Under the pieces are notes generated by a model. It had not been told where the DNA came from and ran no database searches. It worked only from the letters and a program-made list of their open reading frames with translations. From Mariprofundaceae bacterium (GTDB lineage: Bacteria; Pseudomonadota; Zetaproteobacteria; Mariprofundales; Mariprofundaceae), in contig JAUZQR010000341.1 in the NCBI GenBank assembly GCA_030950865.1, positions 1 through 5,094 of the forward strand: a stretch of 5,094 nt of DNA, in the 5' to 3' direction. Shown here in pieces: positions 1 through 5,094 of this stretch (within the stretch, counting starts at the first letter, position 1; each line of letters starts with the position of its first letter). A program made the position numbers and the translations under genes.

Positions 1-1132
1 GGTGATTGGTGTAGGCGGAGGTGGCGGTAATGCCATCAACAACATGATTACCCAAAACATGACAGGTGTTGAATTTATTGTTGCCAACACCGATGCACAG
101 GCGATTGAAAAAAGTCAGGCTGAAGTTTGCATTCAGTTGGGTGGGGATAAAACACGTGGTTTGGGTGCAGGGGCAAATCCAAACCTGGGCAAAGAAGCTG
201 CTGAAATTGAAAAGCAACATATCAGTGAAATGTTGATTGATACTGATATGCTATTTATTACCGCTGGCATGGGTGGCGGTACAGGCACAGGCGCTGCGCC
301 AGTGATTGCTGAAGTTGCTAGTGAAATGGGTGTTCTTACGGTGGCTATTGTCACCAAACCTTTTGCTTTTGAAGGCAAGCGCCGTATGCGCCAAGCTGAA
401 GCTGGTATCGAAGAACTACGTAAATATGTCGATACATTGATTACCATTCCAAATCAGAAGTTGGTAGGTGCCGTTGGTAAAAATACAGCGCTTATGGATG
501 CTTTCCGTAAAGCTGATGATGTTTTATTGCAAGCTGTGAAGGGTATTTCTGATTTAATTGCCAACTCTGGTTACATCAATGTGGATTTCGCCGATGTGAA
601 AGCTGTGATGAGTGAAAACCGTAGTATGGCGATGATGGGTGCTGGTACTTCCAGTGGTGAAAACCGCGCTTGTGAAGCTGTTGAAATGGCGATTTCTTCA
701 CCGCTATTAGAAGATGTCGATATTCATGGCGCACGCGGTATTTTGGTCAATGTAACAGGCAACGCTGAAATGGGGTTGCATGAAGTCACCGAAGCAGTTG
801 GCATTATTGAAAATATGGTTGATGAAGATGCTAATATCATCTTTGGCTGTGTGAATGATGATAGCATGGGCGATGAGTTACGCGTCACGGTTGTGGCAAC
901 AGGTTTGAATCAAAGCAACGTGAGCACAACACCTCGCATTGCCAGTAGCAATTCCTCTACAGGCAGCCTAAACATCCCTATTCCCGCTGCAAATTCAACC
1001 AATCAAGGTATCGATTATGCAACTTTTGATGCCCCCACAGTCTCACGCACCGCCGCACAAACGGCGAATGCTTTGGCATATGATGAAGATCAGCTATCTA
1101 TTCCAACATGGATTCGCAGGCAGGCAGATTGA
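1..1132 (+). CDS. ftsZ: Cell division protein FtsZ (5' end missing)
   Basis: FtsZ is the cytoplasmic tubulin-like GTPase that polymerises into the Z ring and recruits the divisome. The reading frame is open from the left edge. The first GTG (base 2) is an internal valine of the usual 'IKVIGVGGGGGNA' nucleotide-binding start, so about 15-20 N-terminal residues lie outside the window. Numbering residues from that GTG, the glycine-rich loop is at 3-10, the tubulin signature GGGTGTG at 91-97, and the T7 catalytic loop N-x-D-x-x-D at 193-198 (NVDFAD), so all GTPase elements are present. The globular part ends near 301. It is followed by a Ser/Thr/Asn-rich linker of about 60 residues and a conserved C-terminal peptide (365-376, SIPTWIRRQAD) that in the family binds FtsA and ZipA. 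lpxC follows 232 bp downstream, as at the end of many dcw clusters. Nothing looks broken; only the edge truncates it. Confidence 0.98.
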   Translation, partial: VIGVGGGGGNAINNMITQNMTGVEFIVANTDAQAIEKSQAEVCIQLGGDKTRGLGAGANPNLGKEAAEIEKQHISEMLIDTDMLFITAGMGGGTGTGAAPVIAEVASEMGVLTVAIVTKPFAFEGKRRMRQAEAGIEELRKYVDTLITIPNQKLVGAVGKNTALMDAFRKADDVLLQAVKGISDLIANSGYINVDFADVKAVMSENRSMAMMGAGTSSGENRACEAVEMAISSPLLEDVDIHGARGILVNVTGNAEMGLHEVTEAVGIIENMVDEDANIIFGCVNDDSMGDELRVTVVATGLNQSNVSTTPRIASSNSSTGSLNIPIPAANSTNQGIDYATFDAPTVSRTAAQTANALAYDEDQLSIPTWIRRQAD

Positions 1133-1143
1133 TTTAGAACATA

Positions 1144-1220
1144 TTGAAAAGCTTTGGAAAGGTGCTGATTTATTGAATATTACGGTAAATCAGCACCTTT
1201 CACACAACAAAACTTTTCAA
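1144..1220 (+). terminator. Nested dyad after ftsZ, possible terminator or 3'-end hairpin
   Basis: Twelve bases after the ftsZ stop there is a perfect 16-bp inverted repeat (1157-1172 with 1186-1201). In RNA it can be extended inward by two U-G pairs and one G-C pair, leaving a 7-base AAUAUUA loop. A second, outer perfect 8-bp pair (TTGAAAAG 1144-1151, CTTTTCAA 1213-1220) encloses it. No run of T follows the inner stem directly; the nearest is TTTT at 1214-1217, inside the outer arm. It is therefore not a textbook intrinsic terminator. It may still stop or stabilise the 3' end of the dcw transcript, or be a processing site. The structure is plain in the sequence; the role is inferred. Confidence 0.5.
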
Positions 1221-1353
1221 CAGTTGCCAATGATGGCATCATAGCTGGCGATTATTGAAAGCGTGTCCTGCATCACTGCATGGCTTTTATGAGCATGCAT
1301 ATTTGAAGAATAATTGCAGGGCAATGGGTTTACTTATTTTTAATCACGTAAAC
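1221..1353 (+). promoter_or_regulatory. lpxC upstream region with possible weak promoter
   Basis: This non-coding stretch lies between the ftsZ hairpin and the lpxC ribosome binding site, and no convincing small gene is seen in it. A possible -10 box AATAAT is at 1309-1314 (one mismatch from TATAAT), but the matching -35 position (TTTATG at 1286-1291) is poor. Another -35-like TTGCAG at 1314-1319 faces an AT-rich stretch around 1335-1344. Lines such as E. coli have a separate lpxC promoter between ftsZ and lpxC, and the hairpin upstream makes one likely here, but the exact site is uncertain. CTGCAT occurs twice in quick succession (about 1269-1281), without an obvious meaning. Confidence 0.25.
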
Positions 1354-1359
1354 AAGGAG
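1354..1359 (+). promoter_or_regulatory. Ribosome binding site of lpxC (AAGGAG)
   Basis: A near-perfect Shine-Dalgarno AAGGAG ends 5 bases before the ATG at 1365. It decides the start: an in-frame GTG at 1359 overlaps the last base of this site and so cannot be the one used. Confidence 0.85.
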
Positions 1360-1364
1360 TGTTT

Positions 1365-2276
1365 ATGATTCCACAACGGACGTTAGACCATGCTATTCGC
1401 TGTAGCGGCATTGGTCTTCATTCAGGCAAGAAGATTCAACTTGTTCTGCATCCTGCCGATGTGGATACAGGCATTACATTCTCTCGCTCTGATTTGAATA
1501 TCACTATCCCTGCCCATGCAGATTATGTGACTGATACCCGTTTGTGCACAACTATTGGTAAAGACGGCGCGAATATTTCAACCGTTGAACATCTGCTTTC
1601 CGCCCTTTCAGGTTTGGGTATTGATAACGCTTATATTGAAGTCAATGGCGCCGAAGTTCCTGTTATGGATGGCTCCGCAGCTCCTTTTGTGTTCTTGATT
1701 CAATGTGCAGGTATTCGTGAGCAAGACAAACCGAAAAAAGTCTTACGTATTCTCAAGCGTGTCGAAGTTTCAGATGGTGACAAACGCTGTTCACTTCACC
1801 CTTCATCTGGCTTTAAAGTGTCTTATCATTTGGACTATGACCATCCGCTGTTAAAAAATCGTTCAGTCAGCATTGATTTTTCGCATCAGGCATATACCCG
1901 TGAAGTGAGTCGCGCCCGTACCTTTGGTTTCTTGCATGAAATCGAAGCTTTACAAAAAGCAGGTCTAGCACTCGGTGGCTCTTTGGAAAATGCCATCGTA
2001 TTGGATCAATATCGCGTTATGAATGAAAGTGGTTTGCGTTATGAAGATGAATGTGTCCGCCATAAAATTCTAGATACTGTGGGTGATTTAGCCTTAGCAG
2101 GCTTGCCTATTGCAGGTGCTTTTGAAGGTGAACGCACAGGACATCAAATGAATCATTGCTTGGTCACCGCTTTACTTGCAGATACAAGCGCATGGCGCAT
2201 TGAAGAGCTTACCCTTTCAACAAACAGCAAAAAAGCCAGTGTTTCTGAACAAGAACTCGCACATCAGCAAGCATAA
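1365..2276 (+). CDS. lpxC: UDP-3-O-acyl-N-acetylglucosamine deacetylase LpxC
   Basis: LpxC is the cytoplasmic zinc amidase that removes the acetyl group from UDP-3-O-acyl-GlcNAc, the committed step of lipid A synthesis. The product is 303 residues, against 305 in E. coli. Zinc ligands by family alignment are H76 (in STVEHLLSAL, with catalytic E75), H233 and D237 (in VRHKILD, with K234). The catalytic histidine is H260 in GERTGH, and T186-F187 (RARTF) lines the active site. The two repeated domains each appear complete, with the hallmark 'GIGLHSG' start at 15-21. I chose ATG 1365 because AAGGAG sits 5 bases before it. It follows ftsZ on the same strand but after a large hairpin, so it is probably transcribed at least partly on its own. 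Its stop lies one base from the nagZ stop on the other strand. In enterobacteria LpxC is controlled by FtsH proteolysis through its C-terminus; whether the tail here (SVSEQELAHQQA) serves this cannot be told. Confidence 0.98.
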   Translation: MIPQRTLDHAIRCSGIGLHSGKKIQLVLHPADVDTGITFSRSDLNITIPAHADYVTDTRLCTTIGKDGANISTVEHLLSALSGLGIDNAYIEVNGAEVPVMDGSAAPFVFLIQCAGIREQDKPKKVLRILKRVEVSDGDKRCSLHPSSGFKVSYHLDYDHPLLKNRSVSIDFSHQAYTREVSRARTFGFLHEIEALQKAGLALGGSLENAIVLDQYRVMNESGLRYEDECVRHKILDTVGDLALAGLPIAGAFEGERTGHQMNHCLVTALLADTSAWRIEELTLSTNSKKASVSEQELAHQQA

Positions 2277-2277
2277 A

Positions 2278-3156
2278 TCATTCAGAATAAAGGGTTTCAA
2301 CACCTTCTGGTTCACAAACCAGTAAAACGTCACAGCCTGCAGACTTAGCATCTACAACAGCTTCTTTGATAGCATTGCCAGCCCCTTTCATGCAAAGGTC
2401 ATCACTCCATATTTTTTGATTAAACGCAAAGCGTTGGCGTAAAATATCTTGCAACCAGAAACGTGAAAAAGTCGCCACCTTATTTTCAATAGCTGTATAT
2501 ACGACATGCGCTGTCATCATATGTTGCATGCCTTGCCTAGCCAATATTTCAAAAACTTCTGCTTCTTGCAATAAAACATCCAGTGCTACATCCACTGTTG
2601 GCACAACCATATGCGAATCAGCATTGGCTCGCCCATGCCCTGGGAAATGTTTGCCCACAGCCTGAATACCAGCCGCCAATAAACCTTGCATGCATGCACC
2701 CGCCAAAGCCGCAATCACCTGTTTATCAACCCCATAAGAGCGCTGACCGATAATGCTATGCCCTGCATCAAAAAAAAGATCCAACACGGGGGCGCAATTA
2801 TGTGTAAAACCCATATCTTTTAATGCACGACCAACCTTATAAGCATCATCAAATACCACTTGCTTGGTTTCTTTCGCATCCAACAAAAACATGCGCCCAT
2901 ACTCACCCGCATGTTTACGGTTTGTAAAAGGAGCCCAAGGTATACGGTTTACACGCCCACCTTCCTCATCAATTGCTGCCCAACTTGCCTGCCCCGTACA
3001 TTGACGCACCTCATCCAACAATGCTTTCACCTGCTCGGGTGATTCAATATTACGGGCAAATAAAATGACTCCCAAAGGAGGCTTGTCTTGCAACCATTGC
3101 CGCTCTTTTTCACTCAACGTTAAGCCGTATAAACCGATGATCAATTGATTATGCAT
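2278..3156 (-). CDS. nagZ: Beta-N-acetylhexosaminidase NagZ (short C-terminus)
   Basis: NagZ is a cytoplasmic glycoside hydrolase family 3 enzyme that removes GlcNAc from GlcNAc-1,6-anhydroMurNAc peptides during peptidoglycan recycling; in some bacteria its product signals AmpC induction. With the ATG at 3156 the product is 292 residues. Numbered from that ATG, the visible motifs are IDEEGGRVNR (62-71), GQRSYG (137-142), KHFPGHG (169-175), the ADSH loop carrying the acid/base histidine (H182), and WSDDLCM with the nucleophile aspartate D252. There is no signal peptide. An in-frame TTG at 3183 would add 9 residues, but it sits in the T-run of the tRNA terminator and has no ribosome binding site. 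ATG 3156 has none either, but it gives an N-terminus like other NagZ. The protein ends soon after LLVCEPEGVETL, about 35-45 residues earlier than E. coli NagZ (341). The lost tail is outside the catalytic motifs, so the enzyme is probably active. Function is confident; the exact start is less so. Confidence 0.93.
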   Translation of the reverse strand: MHNQLIIGLYGLTLSEKERQWLQDKPPLGVILFARNIESPEQVKALLDEVRQCTGQASWAAIDEEGGRVNRIPWAPFTNRKHAGEYGRMFLLDAKETKQVVFDDAYKVGRALKDMGFTHNCAPVLDLFFDAGHSIIGQRSYGVDKQVIAALAGACMQGLLAAGIQAVGKHFPGHGRANADSHMVVPTVDVALDVLLQEAEVFEILARQGMQHMMTAHVVYTAIENKVATFSRFWLQDILRQRFAFNQKIWSDDLCMKGAGNAIKEAVVDAKSAGCDVLLVCEPEGVETLYSE

Positions 3157-3181
3157 GAGCCAATCATACGTCTCACCAGAC

Positions 3182-3215
3182 AAAAAAAAAGAGCCTGTGA
3201 TTTCTCACAGACTCT
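3182..3215 (-). terminator. Intrinsic terminator of tRNA-Asn
   Basis: Read on the minus strand, an 11-bp stem (3215-3205 with 3200-3190, one U-G wobble) is closed by a GAAA tetraloop (3204-3201). It runs into a stretch of nine T (3190-3182); the first T can also pair as the last base of the stem. This is a textbook Rho-independent terminator, 11 bases beyond the tRNA CCA end. It should end the tRNA transcript before nagZ. Confidence 0.93.
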
Positions 3216-3226
3216 CTCTTTAGAAA

Positions 3227-3302
3227 TGGCTCCCCGAGCAGGACTCGAACCTGCGACATATGGATTAACAGTCCACCGTTCTACCAACTGAACTATCGGG
3301 GA
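3227..3302 (-). tRNA. tRNA-Asn (anticodon GUU)
   Basis: A full 76-base cloverleaf can be folded on the minus strand. The acceptor stem is TCCCCGA/TCGGGGA, and the D arm carries AGTTGGTA between GTTC and GAAC. The anticodon stem GTGGA/TCCAT holds the loop CTGTTAA, with anticodon GTT at plus-strand bases 3269-3267. The variable loop is ATGTC, and the T arm GCAGG/CCTGC holds TTCGAGT. The discriminator base is G and the CCA end is encoded. GUU reads both Asn codons. It is a single-gene unit with its own promoter and terminator. Confidence 0.98.
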
Positions 3303-3317
3303 ATAAGAACGGCGCGA

Positions 3318-3346
3318 ACGGTACGAATCGATACCCGTGATGTCAA
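3318..3346 (-). promoter_or_regulatory. Probable promoter of tRNA-Asn
   Basis: On the minus strand a perfect -35 box TTGACA (plus 3346-3341) is followed after 17 bases by TACCGT (plus 3323-3318), a weak -10 that keeps the key T, A and final T. A GC-rich stretch with GCGCC (plus 3315-3311) follows, like the discriminator of stringently controlled stable-RNA promoters. Transcription would start near 3311, about 9 bases before the mature tRNA. The -35 box and spacing are strong; the -10 box is the weak point. Confidence 0.6.
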
Positions 3347-3417
3347 TAAATAATCTTTCTTAACAACATAAATCAAAGCTTGAGTCTACCTGACAATACG
3401 TACAAACTATGTTATGT

Positions 3418-3447
3418 TTGGCACTTACGCTATTAAAATGCTATAGT
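3418..3447 (+). promoter_or_regulatory. Sigma70-type promoter of the CHASE2 gene
   Basis: TTGGCA (3418-3423, 5 of 6) and TATAGT (3442-3447, 5 of 6) are separated by 18 bases. Transcription would start near 3453-3455, giving a leader of about 20 bases that begins just before the G-run and excludes the upstream ATG at 3450 and GTG at 3446. It is divergent from the tRNA promoter, with about 70 bases between the two -35 boxes. Confidence 0.6.
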
Positions 3448-3454
3448 GCATGAG

Positions 3455-3464
3455 AAAGGGGGGG
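3455..3464 (+). promoter_or_regulatory. G-rich ribosome binding site of the CHASE2 gene
   Basis: AAA followed by seven G ends 8 bases before TTG 3473. AAGG/GGGG can pair with the 16S rRNA 3' end, although it is not the usual AGGAG. It supports the TTG start. The site is itself a homopolymer and therefore prone to length change. Confidence 0.55.
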
Positions 3465-3472
3465 CAATCTCA

Positions 3473-5094
3473 TTGAATAATCAAGCTTTTTGGAAATCCA
3501 ACTGGTTTATTGGGCTGCTACTAACATTGCTTTTTGGCTTTGCTTATAGCACAAGCTTTAGCCCTTTAAAATCCTTAGATTTCAAGGTTTATGACATGGC
3601 AGTGGATGCTAATCGCCTACCTGCTAGCGAACATATTGTCATCATTGACATTGACAATGCCTCCATACAACGGATGGGTGGCTGGCCATGGTCAAGAGCT
3701 GAATTTGCAAATATTATCAATAAGTTGTCCGATGCCAATGCGCGCGTGATTGGATTGGGCGTTCCCTTTGTTGAAAAGCGAAGAACTGCCAACAGTATGC
3801 AAATGGCAGCACTCTTGCGCAAAAGCGGTAATGGTGTAGAAAATAAAAAAATTGAGGCGCAAATACGGGCGATGGATGGTGATTATTTACTCTCCTCCGC
3901 TGTTAAAAAAAGTGGCAATGTCTATATGTCCATGCAATTTGATAGCAACGCTAGGTCAGCATCTGCAAACACACCTATCCCTGCATTTCTAAAAGCCGTC
4001 GCTCTGAGAAACACATCAAGCAAAGATGTGCCGTTCAACCCTATTCATGCCAGAAAACTCGATTATCCTTTCCTTGATCTCTCATCCTCTGCTGCGGGCA
4101 TTGGCTTTTTTAATAGCAGCTTAGATTCAGATGGTATATCCCGTTCTGCACCATTGATGATTGAATATAAAAACATTTTTCTACCTTCTCTTGCACTGCT
4201 GATAGCTGCACGGGACCTCAACATGACAGTCTCCGACATTCACATGAACTTAGGCTTAGATCTTGAATTGGGTATGCGGGATATTATTTCGAACGAACAA
4301 ATGCGCATATACCCAGCATTTCATGGCAATGATGATATACCTGCCTTTCAACACTATTCATTCCATGATGTTATTTCAAATCGTGTTCCCAAGTCCGCAT
4401 TTGAGGGTAAAGTTGTTTTAATAGGTTTGGCTGACCAAAAGATTACAAGCACCTATAACACACCCATAAACAATAATATGTCAGGTATCGAATTCCAAGC
4501 TCATGTCTTGCAAAGCATCTTGGATGAATCGGTTTATAGTCGCCCATCTTGGGCTGAACTTGTTGAATATGCGCTTCTCATACTTATCGGCATTTATCTT
4601 ATGACAATGCTTCCTCGCGTTAATATGAGCATAGGCGCTATCATCTCAACAATCTTATTTGCCACACTATTGGCGATTAGTTTTCTATTTTTAAGCACCG
4701 CTGCATTATGGATTCAAACCATGAGTGCCGCCATACTACTTGTTACGGGTCATATATTCATATTACTCAATCAGCGTTTTTTATCTGGTCAAAATCAAGG
4801 ACTAAGTACTGCAGATTCATCAGAAACAAACAAAATGCTCGGTTTGTCATTCCAAAGCCAAGGCATGCTCGACATGGCTTTCGATAAGTTTCGTAAATGC
4901 CCGATTAACGATGATATTTTACAATGTATTTATAATCTTGCTTTGGATTTTGAACGCAAACGCCAATTTAATAAAGCATCCACCACATACGAATACATCA
5001 ATGAACACCAACCATCTTATAAAGATGTCAGCGTGCGTATGGAACGCATGAAAAATGCTGGTGACACCATGATTTTTGGCGCATCGACAGCAGG
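3473..5094 (+). CDS. CHASE2-domain membrane sensor with TPR-like segment (3' end missing), probable Ser/Thr kinase
   Basis: CHASE2 is an extracytoplasmic sensor domain found on bacterial cyclases, histidine kinases and Ser/Thr kinases; its ligands are mostly unknown. The frame stays open to the right edge, giving 540 codons. A first membrane helix lies at about 11-29. CHASE2 follows at about 30-355, with the characteristic IVIIDIDNAS...GGWPWSR (55-75), FEGKVVLIG (310-318) and SGIEFQAHVLQSIL (337-350). Three more helices at about 361-380, 386-407 and 412-434 return the chain to the cytoplasm. Residues 453-520 form helical TPR-like repeats (MLGLSFQSQGMLDMAF, then YNLALDFERKRQFNKA). I recall this exact linker style from CHASE2 serine/threonine protein kinases, so a kinase domain probably follows past base 5094, but no kinase motif is visible here. 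TTG is taken as start because of the G-rich site 8 bases upstream and the promoter position. An in-frame GTG at 3446 is the only other upstream choice; the next in-frame ATG (3596) would delete the first helix. Confidence 0.9.
   Translation, partial: MNNQAFWKSNWFIGLLLTLLFGFAYSTSFSPLKSLDFKVYDMAVDANRLPASEHIVIIDIDNASIQRMGGWPWSRAEFANIINKLSDANARVIGLGVPFVEKRRTANSMQMAALLRKSGNGVENKKIEAQIRAMDGDYLLSSAVKKSGNVYMSMQFDSNARSASANTPIPAFLKAVALRNTSSKDVPFNPIHARKLDYPFLDLSSSAAGIGFFNSSLDSDGISRSAPLMIEYKNIFLPSLALLIAARDLNMTVSDIHMNLGLDLELGMRDIISNEQMRIYPAFHGNDDIPAFQHYSFHDVISNRVPKSAFEGKVVLIGLADQKITSTYNTPINNNMSGIEFQAHVLQSILDESVYSRPSWAELVEYALLILIGIYLMTMLPRVNMSIGAIISTILFATLLAISFLFLSTAALWIQTMSAAILLVTGHIFILLNQRFLSGQNQGLSTADSSETNKMLGLSFQSQGMLDMAFDKFRKCPINDDILQCIYNLALDFERKRQFNKASTTYEYINEHQPSYKDVSVRMERMKNAGDTMIFGASTA

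Noticed and set aside
133..447. Minus-strand open frame of 104 codons inside ftsZ
   Set aside because: It is antisense to the most conserved GTPase part of FtsZ, and its proline- and serine-rich product is typical of a shadow frame.
1017..1244. Plus-strand open frame of 75 codons over the ftsZ end and the hairpin
   Set aside because: It overlaps the conserved FtsZ C-terminal peptide in another frame, has no ribosome binding site, and its second half is the inverted repeat; it is a shadow.
2307..2322. Hairpin CTGGTT-CACA-AACCAG as a terminator for lpxC
   Set aside because: The stem has only 6 bp, no T-run follows, and it lies within nagZ codons; probably chance.
2688..2700. GCATGCATGC repeat, also partly at 1293-1300, as an uptake or recognition signal
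   Set aside because: Two short self-complementary matches in 5 kb, one inside nagZ codons, are not enough for a repeat family.
3227..3302. tRNA-Asn as an attachment site of an integrated element
   Set aside because: The tRNA is complete, no second copy of its 3' end and no integrase is seen, and both neighbours look like resident genes.
3450..3476. Eight-codon leader peptide ATG...TGA overlapping the TTG start
   Set aside because: It has no ribosome binding site, and the predicted transcription start falls after its ATG; kept only as part of the G-tract finding.
3589..3822. Minus-strand open frame of 77 codons inside the CHASE2 gene
   Set aside because: It lies fully opposite well-matched CHASE2 coding sequence and has no recognisable product.

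Overview
The window carries conserved chromosomal genes of a Gram-negative bacterium with moderate to low GC (judged by eye, not counted). An LPS-type outer membrane is implied by lpxC, and cell-wall recycling by nagZ. The division-gene end 'ftsZ then lpxC' is the classic distal end of the proteobacterial dcw cluster, and the FtsZ tail (IRRQAD) and overall protein style fit Proteobacteria. A gamma-like or zetaproteobacterial (iron-oxidiser) host is my best guess, but it is only a guess from memory of protein style. I see no insertion sequence, phage gene, CRISPR array or other clear accessory element.

Layout. Bases 1-1132 (+) hold ftsZ, cut at the left edge by roughly 15-20 codons. A 232-bp gap follows, with a long nested dyad just after the ftsZ stop and then the lpxC leader. 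lpxC (+, 1365-2276) starts at an ATG behind a clear AAGGAG. It runs tail to tail into nagZ (-, 2278-3156), with one base between the two stop codons. Upstream of nagZ on the same strand lie a textbook intrinsic terminator and a complete tRNA-Asn(GUU) gene with encoded CCA (3227-3302) and a stable-RNA-like promoter. Divergent from the tRNA, a good sigma70-type promoter, a G-rich ribosome binding site and a TTG start begin a large membrane protein (+, from 3473). It has a CHASE2 sensor domain, three further membrane helices and a TPR-like segment, and it leaves the window at the right edge. From the family style it is probably the N-terminal part of a CHASE2 serine/threonine protein kinase, but no kinase residues are inside the window.

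How the genes fit together. FtsZ builds the division ring, LpxC commits UDP-acylGlcNAc to lipid A synthesis, and NagZ recycles muropeptides released from the wall, so three of the four proteins serve envelope growth and division. The CHASE2 protein is a likely envelope or environment sensor with its own promoter and no shown link to the others.

No clearly new system is visible. The points most worth a second look are the G7 tract between the promoter and TTG start of the CHASE2 gene, the short C-terminus of NagZ, the lack of a leader or ribosome binding site for nagZ directly behind the tRNA terminator, and the nested hairpin between ftsZ and lpxC.
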